From Bradyrhizobium sp. OK095 (GTDB lineage: Bacteria > Pseudomonadota > Alphaproteobacteria > Rhizobiales > Xanthobacteraceae): a stretch of DNA of 64,000 nt. A program made the translations under genes and the position numbers. Shown piece by piece: positions 37,293-46,547 of the stretch; position 1 is the stretch's first letter; each line of letters begins with the position of its first letter. The notes beneath the pieces are model-generated. The model made no database searches and had not been told where the DNA came from. It was given only the letters and a program-made list of their open reading frames with translations. The stretch is from contig NZ_FOBX01000014.1 of the NCBI RefSeq assembly GCF_900109945.1, positions 1-64,000 of the forward strand, read 5' to 3'.

Positions 37293-38129
37293 ATGATGAC
37301 GCGCTCGACATACACGCGGCACCGCGAGATCGCCTGGCGCGGCGGTCGCATGACATCGACGTCGCGATTGGTCGCCGAGGAGAGCGCCATCGCGCTCACC
37401 TACAACGGGTCGACCCACGCGGTGATGATGGGGACGCCGGCGGATCTGGAGGATTTCGGCATCGGCTTCAGCCTCACCGAGGCCATCATCGACCGCGCAA
37501 ACGAGATAGGGAGCATCGAGCTGATCTCGAACGAGCTCGGCATGGAAGTGCGGATGTGGATCGATGGCGACCGCGCGACGAACCTGGCCGCGCGCCGCCG
37601 CGCCATCATCGGTCCGGTCGGGTGCGGGCTATGCGGCATTGAAAGCCTCGAACAGGCGCGTCGCACGCCATCGCGAGTTGATGGTCGTGGTATCGCCTTT
37701 CACGCGTGGGACCTGCCGAACGCCATGCAGGCGCTGTCTCCCCTGCAGACCTTGAATCAGCACACGCGGTCCGTTCACGCGGCGGCCTTCTGGCATCCCC
37801 GCACCGGCATTAATCTGATCAGGGAGGATGTCGGCCGGCACAATGCGCTCGACAAGCTCGCCGGTGCAATCGTCCGCGACGGCAACTCGGCCCGCGACGG
37901 CGCCGTGCTGCTGACGAGCCGCGTTTCGGTGGAGATGGTGCAGAAGGCAGCGATGATCGGCGCGCCTGTTATCGTCGCCGTTTCTGCGCCGACCGCGCTC
38001 GCGATCCAGACCGCGAACGAGGCGGGAATCACGCTTCTCGCCGTCGCCCGCGATGACGGATACGGCGTCTTCACGCATCCGCGCCGCGTTCTGCTGCCTG
38101 AAGCGGCCGCGCCGCGCGCTGGCTGCTGA
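37293..38129 (+). CDS. fdhD: Formate dehydrogenase accessory sulfurtransferase FdhD
   Basis: FdhD moves sulfur from IscS to the molybdenum cofactor of formate dehydrogenases. The diagnostic Cys motif is seen as GCGLCGIES (near residue 112), together with NLIREDVGRHNALDKLAGA and LTSRVSVEMVQKAAMIG. ATG 37293 is chosen; the open frame also starts with a GTG at 37287. It follows dps by 75 bp on the same strand. Its probable client is the FdhF/YdeP-type molybdoenzyme at 46788, about 9 kb away; no other formate dehydrogenase is in the window. Confidence 0.92.
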   Translation: MMTRSTYTRHREIAWRGGRMTSTSRLVAEESAIALTYNGSTHAVMMGTPADLEDFGIGFSLTEAIIDRANEIGSIELISNELGMEVRMWIDGDRATNLAARRRAIIGPVGCGLCGIESLEQARRTPSRVDGRGIAFHAWDLPNAMQALSPLQTLNQHTRSVHAAAFWHPRTGINLIREDVGRHNALDKLAGAIVRDGNSARDGAVLLTSRVSVEMVQKAAMIGAPVIVAVSAPTALAIQTANEAGITLLAVARDDGYGVFTHPRRVLLPEAAAPRAGC

Positions 38130-38147
38130 CCTCGCGGAGCGGCGAAC

Positions 38148-38816
38148 ATGGCGATGCAAGCCGCATCAACGGAGCCTATGGCCGAGGTACGCGTCGAGGT
38201 TGATGCTCCGGAGCGATCGCTGCTGGTTGCCTCTCTGCTCAGCATGTCCGGAGGCTTCCTCGACGCCTTTACGTGGTTGTCGCTCGGCGTCTTCGCGAGC
38301 TCGCAGACCGGCAATGTCGTCTTCCTCGGGATCTATGCCGAGTCCGGGCAATGGCAGCGCGCGCTTCACCATCTGCTTCCGCTCGCGGCCTTTGTCCTTG
38401 GGGCGGTGGTGGCGGTCCGCACCAGGGCGGCGCCGCGCTGCCTCGTCGGAGAGATCGTCTGCCTGGCCGCGGCGATGCTGTTGCTCCATCGGGTTCCCGA
38501 TCAGGTTACGATCCTCGTCATCTCCTTTGGCGTCGCGTTGCAGTCGGCGAGCTTCAGGCAGGTCGGTCGCTGGAAGTATCTCTCGGTCACCGTCACCGGA
38601 AACATGCTCCGCGCCATCGATCAGCTCGTTGCTGTGTCCGATCGTGATGCGGCGCGTGGTGCCGGAACTATGCTCACGCTCTGCCTGATGTTCCTGCTCG
38701 GGGCCGCCATCGGTGGTTGCGTGACGAGGTGGCTGGGAACATGGAGCCTCGCTCTGCCGATTGCATCGTCGATGTGCGTTCTCTGGCTGTGCCGGCATCC
38801 AGGCCATCCGCACTGA
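38148..38816 (+). CDS. DUF1275 (YoaK-like) membrane protein, 222 aa
   Basis: An inner-membrane protein with about six hydrophobic segments. The family signature is visible: SMSGGFLDAFTWLSLGVFAS followed by SQTGNVVFLG, and later SVTVTGNMLRAID. DUF1275 proteins are widespread and of unknown function, possibly transporters. It begins 18 bp after fdhD (ribosome site GGAG), so the two are likely co-transcribed. No enzyme motif is present. Confidence 0.85.
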   Translation: MAMQAASTEPMAEVRVEVDAPERSLLVASLLSMSGGFLDAFTWLSLGVFASSQTGNVVFLGIYAESGQWQRALHHLLPLAAFVLGAVVAVRTRAAPRCLVGEIVCLAAAMLLLHRVPDQVTILVISFGVALQSASFRQVGRWKYLSVTVTGNMLRAIDQLVAVSDRDAARGAGTMLTLCLMFLLGAAIGGCVTRWLGTWSLALPIASSMCVLWLCRHPGHPH

Positions 38817-38958
38817 AGCCACGTTGCAGGTCGAGGCGCCCACCATGCCATTCGGCAAAAGGACGTTCGTTCGCGGAAGCGTGCGCGTCGTGCAGTCCAT
38901 ACACTTTCGACCAGTGCCGCTAAGGTGTTTCCGACGCCAACTGCCACGAGAGGCAAGG

Positions 38959-40395
38959 ATGAACGACTTCCGCAAAGAGACAGACAGCCTGGGTGAAGTG
39001 AACGTTCCTGCGGACAAGCTCTGGGGTGCGCAGACGCAGCGTTCGCTCGAGCATTTCAGCATCGGCCGGGACCTGATGCCGCGCGAAATGGTCCAATCCT
39101 ACGCGATCCTGAAGAAGGCGGCCGCGAACGCCAATTACGCCGGCGGCCGTCTCGACGGCAAGATTAACAAGCTGATCGTCCACGTCTGCGACGAGATCCT
39201 CGCCGGCCAGCATCATGACATGTTTCCCCTTCACGTCTGGATGACGGGCAGCGGAACGCAGTTCAACATGAACGTGAACGAAGTGATTTCGAACCGGTGC
39301 TGCCAGCTCGCGGGTACCGCGCTAGGCAGCAAGCTGCCGGTTCACCCGAACGACCACGTCAACATGTCGCAATCGTCGAACGACAACTTCCCCTCGGCGA
39401 TGTACATCGCGGCCGCGCTGAACGTGACGCAGCGCCTCGTTCCCGCAGTCGAGGCTCTGCATGACGCGATCGCGGCAAAGTCGAGCCAGTGGGACGACAT
39501 CGTCAAGATCGGCCGGACCCACATGCAGGATGCGACCCCGCTGACGCTCGGTCAGGAATGGTCCGGCTACGCCGTCATGCTCGCCGACAATCTGGCTCGC
39601 ATCGACGACGCGCTCAAGGGCGTCTACCGCCTTGCGCTGGGCGGCACGGCCGTGGGCACCGGGATCAACGCAGCGCCGGGCTTTGCAGATGCCGTCGCAG
39701 TCGAGATCGCGCGGTTGACCGGCCTGCCTTTCGTCAGTGCGCCGAACAAGTTCGCCGTGCAAGGCGCACACGACGCGCTGGTGCAACTCTCCGGCACGCT
39801 GCGCACGCTCGCCGGTTCGCTCTACAAGATCGCCAACGACATCCGCCTGTTGTCCTGCGGTCCGCGCGCGGGCTTCGCCGAGCTGCAGATTCCGGAGAAC
39901 GAGCCGGGCTCGTCGATCATGCCGGGCAAGGTCAATCCGACACAGGCGGAGGCGTTGACGATGATCGCCGTGCAAGTGATGGCGAACGACGTCGCTGTCG
40001 GGTTCGGTGGCGCCGGCGGCTACCTGGAGATGAATGTCTACAAACCGCTGATCATCCACAACATCGCGCAGTCCATCACCATCCTCACCGACGGCTGCAC
40101 GAATTTTCGCACCTTCCTCGTCGAGGGAACCGAGCCGAACCGCAAGAAAATCCAGGAGTATGTCGAGAGGTCGCTGATGCTCGTGACCGCGCTGGCGCCG
40201 GTGATAGGCTACGACAAGGCATCGCGGATCGCGCATTACGCCATGGACAACGATCTCACGCTGAAGTCGGCCGCGCTCAAGCTCGGCTTCGTGACCGAGC
40301 CGGAGTTCGATCGCATCGTCGATCCCGCCAAGATGGTCAAGCCCTACGTTGCCGAGGTCAAGGTACCGCTCGCCATCGGCGTGAAAGCCGGTTGA
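38959..40395 (+). CDS. fumC: Class II fumarase FumC, 478 aa
   Basis: An iron-independent fumarase converting fumarate and malate. The superfamily signature GSSIMPGKVNPTQ is present with the catalytic Ser loop, as are TGSGTQFNMNVNEV and GRTHMQDATPLTLGQEWSG. The start at 38959 (AAGG upstream) gives the normal N-terminus FRKETDSLGEVNVPADKLWG; the frame is open further upstream without homology. Class II enzymes resist oxidants, which fits a neighbourhood of peroxidase and dps genes. The next gene starts 14 bp downstream. Confidence 0.95.
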   Translation: MNDFRKETDSLGEVNVPADKLWGAQTQRSLEHFSIGRDLMPREMVQSYAILKKAAANANYAGGRLDGKINKLIVHVCDEILAGQHHDMFPLHVWMTGSGTQFNMNVNEVISNRCCQLAGTALGSKLPVHPNDHVNMSQSSNDNFPSAMYIAAALNVTQRLVPAVEALHDAIAAKSSQWDDIVKIGRTHMQDATPLTLGQEWSGYAVMLADNLARIDDALKGVYRLALGGTAVGTGINAAPGFADAVAVEIARLTGLPFVSAPNKFAVQGAHDALVQLSGTLRTLAGSLYKIANDIRLLSCGPRAGFAELQIPENEPGSSIMPGKVNPTQAEALTMIAVQVMANDVAVGFGGAGGYLEMNVYKPLIIHNIAQSITILTDGCTNFRTFLVEGTEPNRKKIQEYVERSLMLVTALAPVIGYDKASRIAHYAMDNDLTLKSAALKLGFVTEPEFDRIVDPAKMVKPYVAEVKVPLAIGVKAG

Positions 40396-40409
40396 AGGGA
40401 GCAACGACA

Positions 40410-40835
40410 ATGATCCGGTGCGTCAAGCTGTGGACGGGTGCGGACGGCAAGTCGCACTTTCAGGAGGGTGTCATGGAGCTCGAGCGCGGAGCCAGGGGCG
40501 ATGCGCTGAGCGCAAAGCTTCCGATCGATGCCGCCTCGTTCCACGAAACGGTCGCCGATCCGAAGCTCGGATGGCATCCGGATGCCGCGCGTCAGCTCGT
40601 CATGTTCTTGAGTGGCACCCTGCGGTTCGAGACCGCGGATGGAAGCTTCACGCTGCGCCCGGGCGACGTCCTGTTCACGGAGGATACGAGCGGGGCGGGC
40701 CACAACTGGACCATGACGGATGAAGCGCCGTGGCGGCGCCTCTACACGGTTCTCGAGCCGGACGCCGAGGTGCCGTTCCGGTTCGAACAACGCCGCACAG
40801 GCAGCGCAACCACACTGCAAGGAGAGACACGATGA
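40410..40835 (+). CDS. Cupin-domain protein, 141 aa (tandem copy 1)
   Basis: A small single-domain cupin beginning MIRCVKLWTGADGKSHFQEG. The second cupin motif reads ARQLVMFLSGTLRFETADGS followed by LRPGDVLFTED; the usual HxH of motif 1 is reduced to LGWHPDAA. It overlaps the next gene by 4 bp (ATGA), and that gene encodes a clearly homologous protein. It is 14 bp after fumC, so translation is probably coupled through the operon. Metal binding with reduced ligands is possible but not shown; substrate unknown. Confidence 0.82.
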   Translation: MIRCVKLWTGADGKSHFQEGVMELERGARGDALSAKLPIDAASFHETVADPKLGWHPDAARQLVMFLSGTLRFETADGSFTLRPGDVLFTEDTSGAGHNWTMTDEAPWRRLYTVLEPDAEVPFRFEQRRTGSATTLQGETR

Positions 40836-41236
40836 TTCGTTGTGTGCGTCTATGGACCGGCGAGGATAACAACTCGCATTTCGAGGAAGGCTTCATCGAG
40901 CTGGAGCCGGGCCAGCGTGGCGATTTCCTGACTGGCAAGATCGATGCCGTCAGTGTCTCCTTCCAGGAGACGGAATCGGGCGGTGCTTTCGCCTGGCACA
41001 CTGCGCCGATCCGGCAACTCGTGATCACGCTGAGCGGAACGCTCGATTTCCAGACGCGTGACGGCCACCACTTCCTGATTCACCCCGGTAACGTCCTGCT
41101 GGCCGAGGACACCGCCGGCTCGGGGCACAGCTGGAAATTGACCGACGATTCGTCCTGGCGCCGCGCCTACGTGATCCTGCGGCCGGGAGCAGAGGTGCCG
41201 TACCGCGCCAAGGCGCGGCAATCGGTGCGGGCCTGA
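40832..41236 (+). CDS. Cupin-domain protein, 134 aa (tandem copy 2)
   Basis: Paralogue of the preceding gene: MIRCVRLWTGEDNNSHFEEG, then FAWHTAPIRQLVITLSGTLD, HPGNVLLAEDTAGSGHSWKL and WRRAYVILRPGAEVP. The start at 40832 has GGAGAG upstream. Many positions are shared with copy 1, including the ending P(F/Y)R, so a local duplication is evident. The histidines FAWH and GHSW are kept in both copies and may form a metal or ligand pocket. mqo begins 42 bp downstream. Function unknown. Confidence 0.82.
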   Translation: MIRCVRLWTGEDNNSHFEEGFIELEPGQRGDFLTGKIDAVSVSFQETESGGAFAWHTAPIRQLVITLSGTLDFQTRDGHHFLIHPGNVLLAEDTAGSGHSWKLTDDSSWRRAYVILRPGAEVPYRAKARQSVRA

Positions 41237-41278
41237 TCGCGCCATCCAGAACAGCAACACCCAACGAAGGGAAAATCC

Positions 41279-42817
41279 ATGTTAGCAGCTTCCGACCGCG
41301 AAACGGACGTCGTTCTCATTGGCGCCGGCATCATGAGCGCGACCCTCGGCGTCTTTCTCAGGGAGCTCGAGCCGTCGCTGTCGATCCAGATACTCGAGAG
41401 TCTCGGAGATTGTGCGCAGGAAAGCTCCGACGCCTGGAATAATGCCGGTACCGGCCATGCGGCAAACTGCGAGATGAACTACACGCCGCAAAGGCCCGAC
41501 GGCAGCATCGACATCTCCAAGGCACTCCAGGTCAATGTCGAGTTCGATCTGTCTCGGCAGTTCTGGTCCTACCTGGTCGGGCTGGGAGCGATCGCCGATC
41601 CCAGGTCCTTCATCCATCCGGTGCCGCATATGAGCTTCGTGCACGGCGCGGAGAACGTCGCGTTTCTCCGGAAACGGTTCAAGGCGATGTCGGCGCATCA
41701 TTGCTATGAGGGCATGGAGCATACCGAGAGCCCGGCGCAGATTGCCGAATGGGCGCCGCTGGTGATGGAGGGCCGGAGCGGCGACGAGCCGGTTGCCGCA
41801 ACGCGGATCATCACCGGCACCGATGTCGATTACGGGGCGTTGACCCATCTGCTTGTTAGTCATCTCGTCAACCAGCCGGGCTGCGCCGTCCACTACAACA
41901 GCTGCGTCACCGGTCTCGACCGGGAGCAGGGCGGCCGGTGGCGGATCGAGGTGCGCGACGCCGCGAGCGGCGAGACGCGGTCGGTTCGTGCAAAATTCGT
42001 CTTCATCGGTGCTGGCGGCGGCGCGCTGCCACTGCTGGAGAAATCGGGCATCCCGCAAGGACGCGGTTATGGCGGTTTTCCGGTCAGCGGGATCTGGCTG
42101 CGCTGCGACGATCCCGAGATCAACAAGCGTCACCACGCCAAGGTCTACGGCAAGGCCGCGGTCGGCTCCCCGCCGATGTCCGTGCCGCATCTCGATACGC
42201 GCGTGATCGGCGGCCGGCACTCGTTACTGTTCGGCCCCTATGCAGGCTTCTCGAGCAAATTCCTCAAGCATGGCTCGCTGCTGGATCTCTTCGAGTCCAT
42301 TCGTCCCGCCAACGTCAAGCCTCTGCTTTCGGTGGCGCGCGACAATTTCGATCTCACCGAATATCTGGTGGGGCAGGTGCTGCAATCCGAGGGACATCGG
42401 CTCGCGGCGCTCGACGAATATTTCCCGAAGGCTGATCCGAAGGACTGGAGATTGCAGGTCGCCGGTCAGCGCGTCCAGATCATCAAGCCCGATGTCAAGC
42501 GCGGCGGTCTGCTCGAGTTCGGGACTGAGCTCGTCGGCGCGGATGATCATTCGCTGGTCGCCCTTCTCGGTGCCTCGCCGGGTGCCTCCACCGCGGCGTT
42601 CATCGCAATCAGTGTGCTCGAGAAGTGCTTCGCCGGCGAGCTGACGGCGAGCGCCTGGCTGCCGAAGCTGAAGCAGATCATCCCGTCCTATGGTGTGTCA
42701 CTGATCGATGACGCGGATTTCAGTCGCCAGATTCGCGCCGCGACGGCGGAGGTCCTCAAGGTCGACAACATTCCGCAGCCTGCCGCACGCGCGCCCATGG
42801 CCGCGAAGCGGGCCTGA
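41279..42817 (+). CDS. mqo: Malate:quinone oxidoreductase Mqo, 512 aa
   Basis: A peripheral-membrane FAD enzyme that oxidises malate to oxaloacetate and reduces quinone. Seen: dinucleotide-binding DVVLIGAGIMSATLGVFLRE at the N-terminus, the conserved SSDAWNNAGTGHAANCEMNY, FIGAGGGALPLLEKSGIP and the C-terminal SPGASTAAFIAISVLEKCF. The length is normal. The malate source may be FumC encoded upstream in the same run, and the quinol can feed the cytochrome bd-type oxidase encoded 19 bp downstream. This gene order makes functional coupling plausible. Confidence 0.95.
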   Translation: MLAASDRETDVVLIGAGIMSATLGVFLRELEPSLSIQILESLGDCAQESSDAWNNAGTGHAANCEMNYTPQRPDGSIDISKALQVNVEFDLSRQFWSYLVGLGAIADPRSFIHPVPHMSFVHGAENVAFLRKRFKAMSAHHCYEGMEHTESPAQIAEWAPLVMEGRSGDEPVAATRIITGTDVDYGALTHLLVSHLVNQPGCAVHYNSCVTGLDREQGGRWRIEVRDAASGETRSVRAKFVFIGAGGGALPLLEKSGIPQGRGYGGFPVSGIWLRCDDPEINKRHHAKVYGKAAVGSPPMSVPHLDTRVIGGRHSLLFGPYAGFSSKFLKHGSLLDLFESIRPANVKPLLSVARDNFDLTEYLVGQVLQSEGHRLAALDEYFPKADPKDWRLQVAGQRVQIIKPDVKRGGLLEFGTELVGADDHSLVALLGASPGASTAAFIAISVLEKCFAGELTASAWLPKLKQIIPSYGVSLIDDADFSRQIRAATAEVLKVDNIPQPAARAPMAAKRA

Positions 42818-42836
42818 GCTAACGGGAGATTGTCCG

Positions 42837-44246
42837 ATGGATCCGACGGCGCTCCTCCTGTCGCGGCTGCAATTCGCCTTCACCATCTCGTTTCACATCA
42901 TCTTTCCGGCGTTCACGATCGGGCTTGCCGCCTGGCTTACCGTGCTCGAAGCGATGCACCAGTACAGTGGCAAATCGGTCCACCGGACCCTGTTCGAGTT
43001 CTGGCTGAAAATCTTCGGCGTGGCCTTCGGCATGGGTGTCGTATCGGGCGTGGTGATGGCGTTTCAGTTCGGGACGAACTGGAGCGTGCTATCGAGGATG
43101 TCGGGACCGATCCAGGGCCCGCTTCTCGCTTACGAGACCTTCACCGCCTTCATGCTGGAGGCGGGCTTCTTCGGCATCCTCATTTTCGGCAGGCCCCGGG
43201 TGCCGCCGTGGTTTTACCTGTTCTCCACGGCCATGGTGGCGCTCGGAACTACGCTTTCGGCGTTCTGGATCATGATCAACAACAGCTGGATGCAGGTGCC
43301 GACCGGCTATGTCATGCAGAACGGCCAGTTCGTGCCGGATGACTGGGCGCAGATCATCTTCAATCACGTGGTCTGGGTGCGGTTTCCGCATATGCTGCTC
43401 GCGTCCTACCTGACCGGCGCATTCTGCGTGGCGGCGACCGGCGCGTGGTATCTGCTGCGGCGGATCTATCGCGCAGAGGCCCATGTGATGCTGCGGATGG
43501 GTCTTGCACTTGCGGCGGTGCTGCTGCCGGTCCAGCTCCTCATCGGACATCTCGTCGGCGACTATGTCCACGATTATCAGCCGGCCAAGTTCGCCGCGAT
43601 CGAGGCGCGCTGGCATGACGAGCAGCCGGCCTCGGAGGTGCTGATCGCGATCCCGGATTCGAGCACCGAGGCGAACAGATACGCGATATCGATTCCGGTG
43701 CTCGGCAGCGTCATCGGCAGCATGAGCCTGACATCGAAGGAGGTCGGCCTGACCAGCTTTGCTCCGCAGGACCGGCCGCCTGTGGCGATTCCCTTCTTCG
43801 CCTTCCGCATCATGGTCGGTTGCGGCTTCGTGATGCTAGGGCTGGCCTGGTTCGGGACTTATCTCGGCCTCAAGCATCGGCTCAATCGGAGCCGACTGCT
43901 GTTGTGGGGCATCTTCCTCAGCTTCCCGCTGCCGTGGATCGCCATCCTCACCGGCTGGTACACCGCGGAAGTAGGCCGCCAGCCATGGACGATTTACGGC
44001 GTGTTGCGCACTGCGGACGCCGTGACGCCGTTCCTGACCGCGTCGGCCGCGATGACCTCGCTGATCCTGTTCGTCGCCGTCTACGCCTTCATCTTCTCCT
44101 TCGGGACTTATTACATCTATCGATTGTTGCGCGCCGGCCCGGCGGGACTCGGCGGCAAGCCGCTTCACGTTCCCGTGCCCAATCGGCCGATGTCGCTCGC
44201 CGATCAGATGCCGGCCGCGCGCAGCTATCTCGAGGTGGGAGAATAG
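42837..44246 (+). CDS. cydA: Cytochrome bd-type quinol oxidase subunit I, 469 aa
   Basis: The quinol-oxidising, heme-bearing subunit. The N-terminus MDPTALLLSRLQFAFTISFH carries the first heme ligand (His in FHIIFP); a second lies in FPHMLLASYLTGAF and the Met/Trp region in GWYTAEVGRQPW. The sequence between the last helices is short, as in the cyanide-insensitive (CioA) subgroup rather than E. coli CydA, so a high-affinity heme b/d or b-only oxidase is possible. The start is chosen at 42837 (GGGAG upstream); the frame extends upstream into mqo without homology. Two bases separate it from cydB. Confidence 0.94.
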   Translation: MDPTALLLSRLQFAFTISFHIIFPAFTIGLAAWLTVLEAMHQYSGKSVHRTLFEFWLKIFGVAFGMGVVSGVVMAFQFGTNWSVLSRMSGPIQGPLLAYETFTAFMLEAGFFGILIFGRPRVPPWFYLFSTAMVALGTTLSAFWIMINNSWMQVPTGYVMQNGQFVPDDWAQIIFNHVVWVRFPHMLLASYLTGAFCVAATGAWYLLRRIYRAEAHVMLRMGLALAAVLLPVQLLIGHLVGDYVHDYQPAKFAAIEARWHDEQPASEVLIAIPDSSTEANRYAISIPVLGSVIGSMSLTSKEVGLTSFAPQDRPPVAIPFFAFRIMVGCGFVMLGLAWFGTYLGLKHRLNRSRLLLWGIFLSFPLPWIAILTGWYTAEVGRQPWTIYGVLRTADAVTPFLTASAAMTSLILFVAVYAFIFSFGTYYIYRLLRAGPAGLGGKPLHVPVPNRPMSLADQMPAARSYLEVGE

Positions 44247-44248
44247 CC

Positions 44249-45235
44249 ATGGTGATGTACTGGGTTGCCCTTCTTGCCATCAGCATTCTGATCTATCTCC
44301 TCCTCGACGGGTTCGATCTCGGCGTCGGCATGCTGTTCGGCCTCGCCGATGGAGAGACGAAGCGTGACGCGATGCTGCGCACGATCGCTCCGGTCTGGGA
44401 TGGCAATGAGACCTGGCTGGTCGTCACCGGCGTGATCATGTGGGGCTCGTTTCCCGTGGTCTACGCCATGGTGATGTCGGCCTTCTATATCCCTGTCGTC
44501 GTGATGCTGCTCGGATTGATTTTGCGCGGCGTAGCCTTTGAGTTTCGCGGCAAGGCGCTCCGTTCGCGCTGGGTCTGGGACGTCAGCTTCGTCGCGGGCT
44601 CGTTTGCCGCCAGCTTCATGCAGGGCGCGATGGTCGGCGCTCTCGTCGAAGGACTTCAGGTCTCCAACGGCGATTATACCGGCGGAACGTTCGGCTGGCT
44701 GACTGCTTTTTCCGCCCTGTGCGGGATCGGGCTCTGCTTCGGCTACGCGCTGCTCGGCGCCTGCTGGCTGGTGCGGAAGAGCGAAGGTCCCGTTCGGGAT
44801 GACGCGCGACGCCGTATCCCGCCGCTGGCGATCGGCGTCCTGGTGTTCCTGGTCGTCGTCTTTGCGTATGCGCTTGCCGAACATCTTCCAATTCTGCAGC
44901 GCTGGACCGACCGGCCCTATCTGCTCGTGTTTCCCGCGATCGGCGCCGGTGCGGCCGCTATTCTGGCCAAGAGCATCCTAGACCATGACGATTATTGGCC
45001 GTTCCATATGGTCGCGCTGATCTTCGTGGCGGCCTTCGCCACGCTCGCCTTATCGTTCTGGCCCTACATGATTCCGTTCGTCGTCACGATCGACGAGGCC
45101 GCGGCGCCTCATGCGAGTCTCGCCTTCATGTTCTGGGGTGCGGGCCTTTTTGTGTTCCCGCTGATGCTGCTCTATGTCGCAGTCGGTTATCGCGTCTTCC
45201 GCGGCAAGACGGTCTCCGCGACCGATCGATACTGA
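44249..45235 (+). CDS. cydB: Cytochrome bd-type quinol oxidase subunit II, 328 aa
   Basis: A multi-helix partner of CydA. It starts at 44249 (MVMYWVALLAISILIYLLLD) with family motifs LDGFDLGVGMLFGL and WDGNETWLVVTGVIMWG and the typical FRGKALRSRW. It follows cydA after 2 bp. No small CydX subunit and no cydCD exporter genes are nearby. A strong hairpin follows its stop, so it ends the operon. Confidence 0.94.
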   Translation: MVMYWVALLAISILIYLLLDGFDLGVGMLFGLADGETKRDAMLRTIAPVWDGNETWLVVTGVIMWGSFPVVYAMVMSAFYIPVVVMLLGLILRGVAFEFRGKALRSRWVWDVSFVAGSFAASFMQGAMVGALVEGLQVSNGDYTGGTFGWLTAFSALCGIGLCFGYALLGACWLVRKSEGPVRDDARRRIPPLAIGVLVFLVVVFAYALAEHLPILQRWTDRPYLLVFPAIGAGAAAILAKSILDHDDYWPFHMVALIFVAAFATLALSFWPYMIPFVVTIDEAAAPHASLAFMFWGAGLFVFPLMLLYVAVGYRVFRGKTVSATDRY

Positions 45236-45253
45236 CGGTCCTCAGGCAGGCAA

Positions 45254-45284
45254 GAGAAAGGCGCCGTTGCCGGGCGCCTTTCTC
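45254..45284. terminator. Bidirectional rho-independent terminator
   Basis: Perfect 12 bp arms GAGAAAGGCGCC / GGCGCCTTTCTC around a 7-base loop. It lies between the convergent stops of cydB (45235) and the oxalate decarboxylase gene (45300). On the plus strand it is followed by GTTAAG rather than a long T run; on the minus strand its own arm supplies AAAG/CTTT. Confidence 0.85.
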
Positions 45285-45299
45285 GTTAAGAATCTTAGT

Positions 45300-46547
45300 T
45301 CAGGATTTGGGCATGACGCCCGGGCTGTTGGCCGGCCATTGCGCGATCAGCTTCTCGTCGATGTTGAAGTGTTGGGCCACCAGCTTTGGCGGCGTGTGCG
45401 TCAGCCAGTTGGAGAGCGACACCTCCTCGTAGCGGGGCGCGCGAAACACGCCGATGAACTGCAATTCGGTGTCGCCGACATTCTCGACATAATGGCCGAG
45501 ATTGCGCCGGACATAGCCGATGTCGCCGGCCGAAAAATCCGTCGTCAGCGCGTTGGGGCCGGTGTCGAACACCGTCATCCGCGCCTTGCCCTTGATGTAG
45601 TACTGCCACTCGTCGGCGTTCGGATGCCAATGCATCTCGCGGACTGCTCCCGGCGGCATCGTCACCAGTGCCGCGGCGACGGTGGTGGCGACCTTGAAGT
45701 TGCTGCTGTCGGCGACGCGGATGCTGCCGGCGGAGCTCTCCTTGACCGGGGTCGAACTGCCAAGCGAGTGGATGAACGGGTAGGACGGTGCCTCGGCCTT
45801 CCCTGCGACGGCGGCACGATCGGCGGCGAGATCGCCGGGCACCGTGCCCTGGAAGATCCAGCGATTGTGCAGCGGAATCTTGGCGAACGCGTCGGCCGGG
45901 ACGCCGAAATTCTTTGCCAGCACCTCGGGTGGCGTATGGGCGAGCCAATCCGTCACCAGCAGCGTGTTGAACTCATTGGCGTGGCCGTCGTCGAAACAGA
46001 TCACGAATTCGCAGCCGTCGGGCCCCAGGCCTTGGAGCGAATGCGGCGCGCCCGCCGGGAAGTACCAGAGGTCGCCGGCCTTGAGGTCGCCGACATAGGG
46101 GCGCCCCTGCGTGTCGAGCACGGTGACGCGGCAACTGCCGTAGGTCATGATCGCCCATTCGGCAGCCTGATGCCAATGCAGCTCGCGGATGCCGCCGGCG
46201 GACAGCCGCATGTTGACGCCGGAGATCTCCTTGGAGATGGCGAAGTCCTCGACCGTGACTTGACGGGCCCAACCGCCATCCTGGATGCGCCTCGGCGCAT
46301 TGTTGAACGAGGCCCAATCCATCGGCAGGCCGCCAACATCCGTCGCGGGCGGGGTCTGCGCGGAAGGGAATTGCTTGGCGAGCTCCGGATTTTGCGGACC
46401 TGGATCGGTCAGGCTTCCCGGGCTTTTGGCGTTGATGGCGCCTTGCGGCGGCTCGTCCGGATTGCCGAAGGTTGCGGCCTGCGCACTGGAACCGACCATG
46501 GCGGCGCCTGCCGCGGACATGGCCAGCAAATCTCGTCTTGAAAACAT
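45300..46547 (-). CDS. oxdC: Exported bicupin oxalate decarboxylase, 415 aa
   Basis: A two-cupin Mn enzyme converting oxalate to formate and CO2. The N-terminus is a Tat-type signal (SRRDLLAMSAAGAAM, cleavage ~AQA). Cupin 1 has ELHWHQAAEWA and GAPHSLQG; cupin 2 has EMHWHPNADEWQYY and LGHYVENVG, giving the two His-His-Glu-His metal sites. The conserved PGSLTDPGPQNPELAKQFPS and TPPKLVAQHFN are family-typical. A Tat signal fits export of a folded metalloenzyme. It is divergent from a formate-dehydrogenase-like gene, which could use its formate. The catalytic lid residue was not identified with certainty. Confidence 0.92.
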   Translation of the reverse strand: MFSRRDLLAMSAAGAAMVGSSAQAATFGNPDEPPQGAINAKSPGSLTDPGPQNPELAKQFPSAQTPPATDVGGLPMDWASFNNAPRRIQDGGWARQVTVEDFAISKEISGVNMRLSAGGIRELHWHQAAEWAIMTYGSCRVTVLDTQGRPYVGDLKAGDLWYFPAGAPHSLQGLGPDGCEFVICFDDGHANEFNTLLVTDWLAHTPPEVLAKNFGVPADAFAKIPLHNRWIFQGTVPGDLAADRAAVAGKAEAPSYPFIHSLGSSTPVKESSAGSIRVADSSNFKVATTVAAALVTMPPGAVREMHWHPNADEWQYYIKGKARMTVFDTGPNALTTDFSAGDIGYVRRNLGHYVENVGDTELQFIGVFRAPRYEEVSLSNWLTHTPPKLVAQHFNIDEKLIAQWPANSPGVMPKS

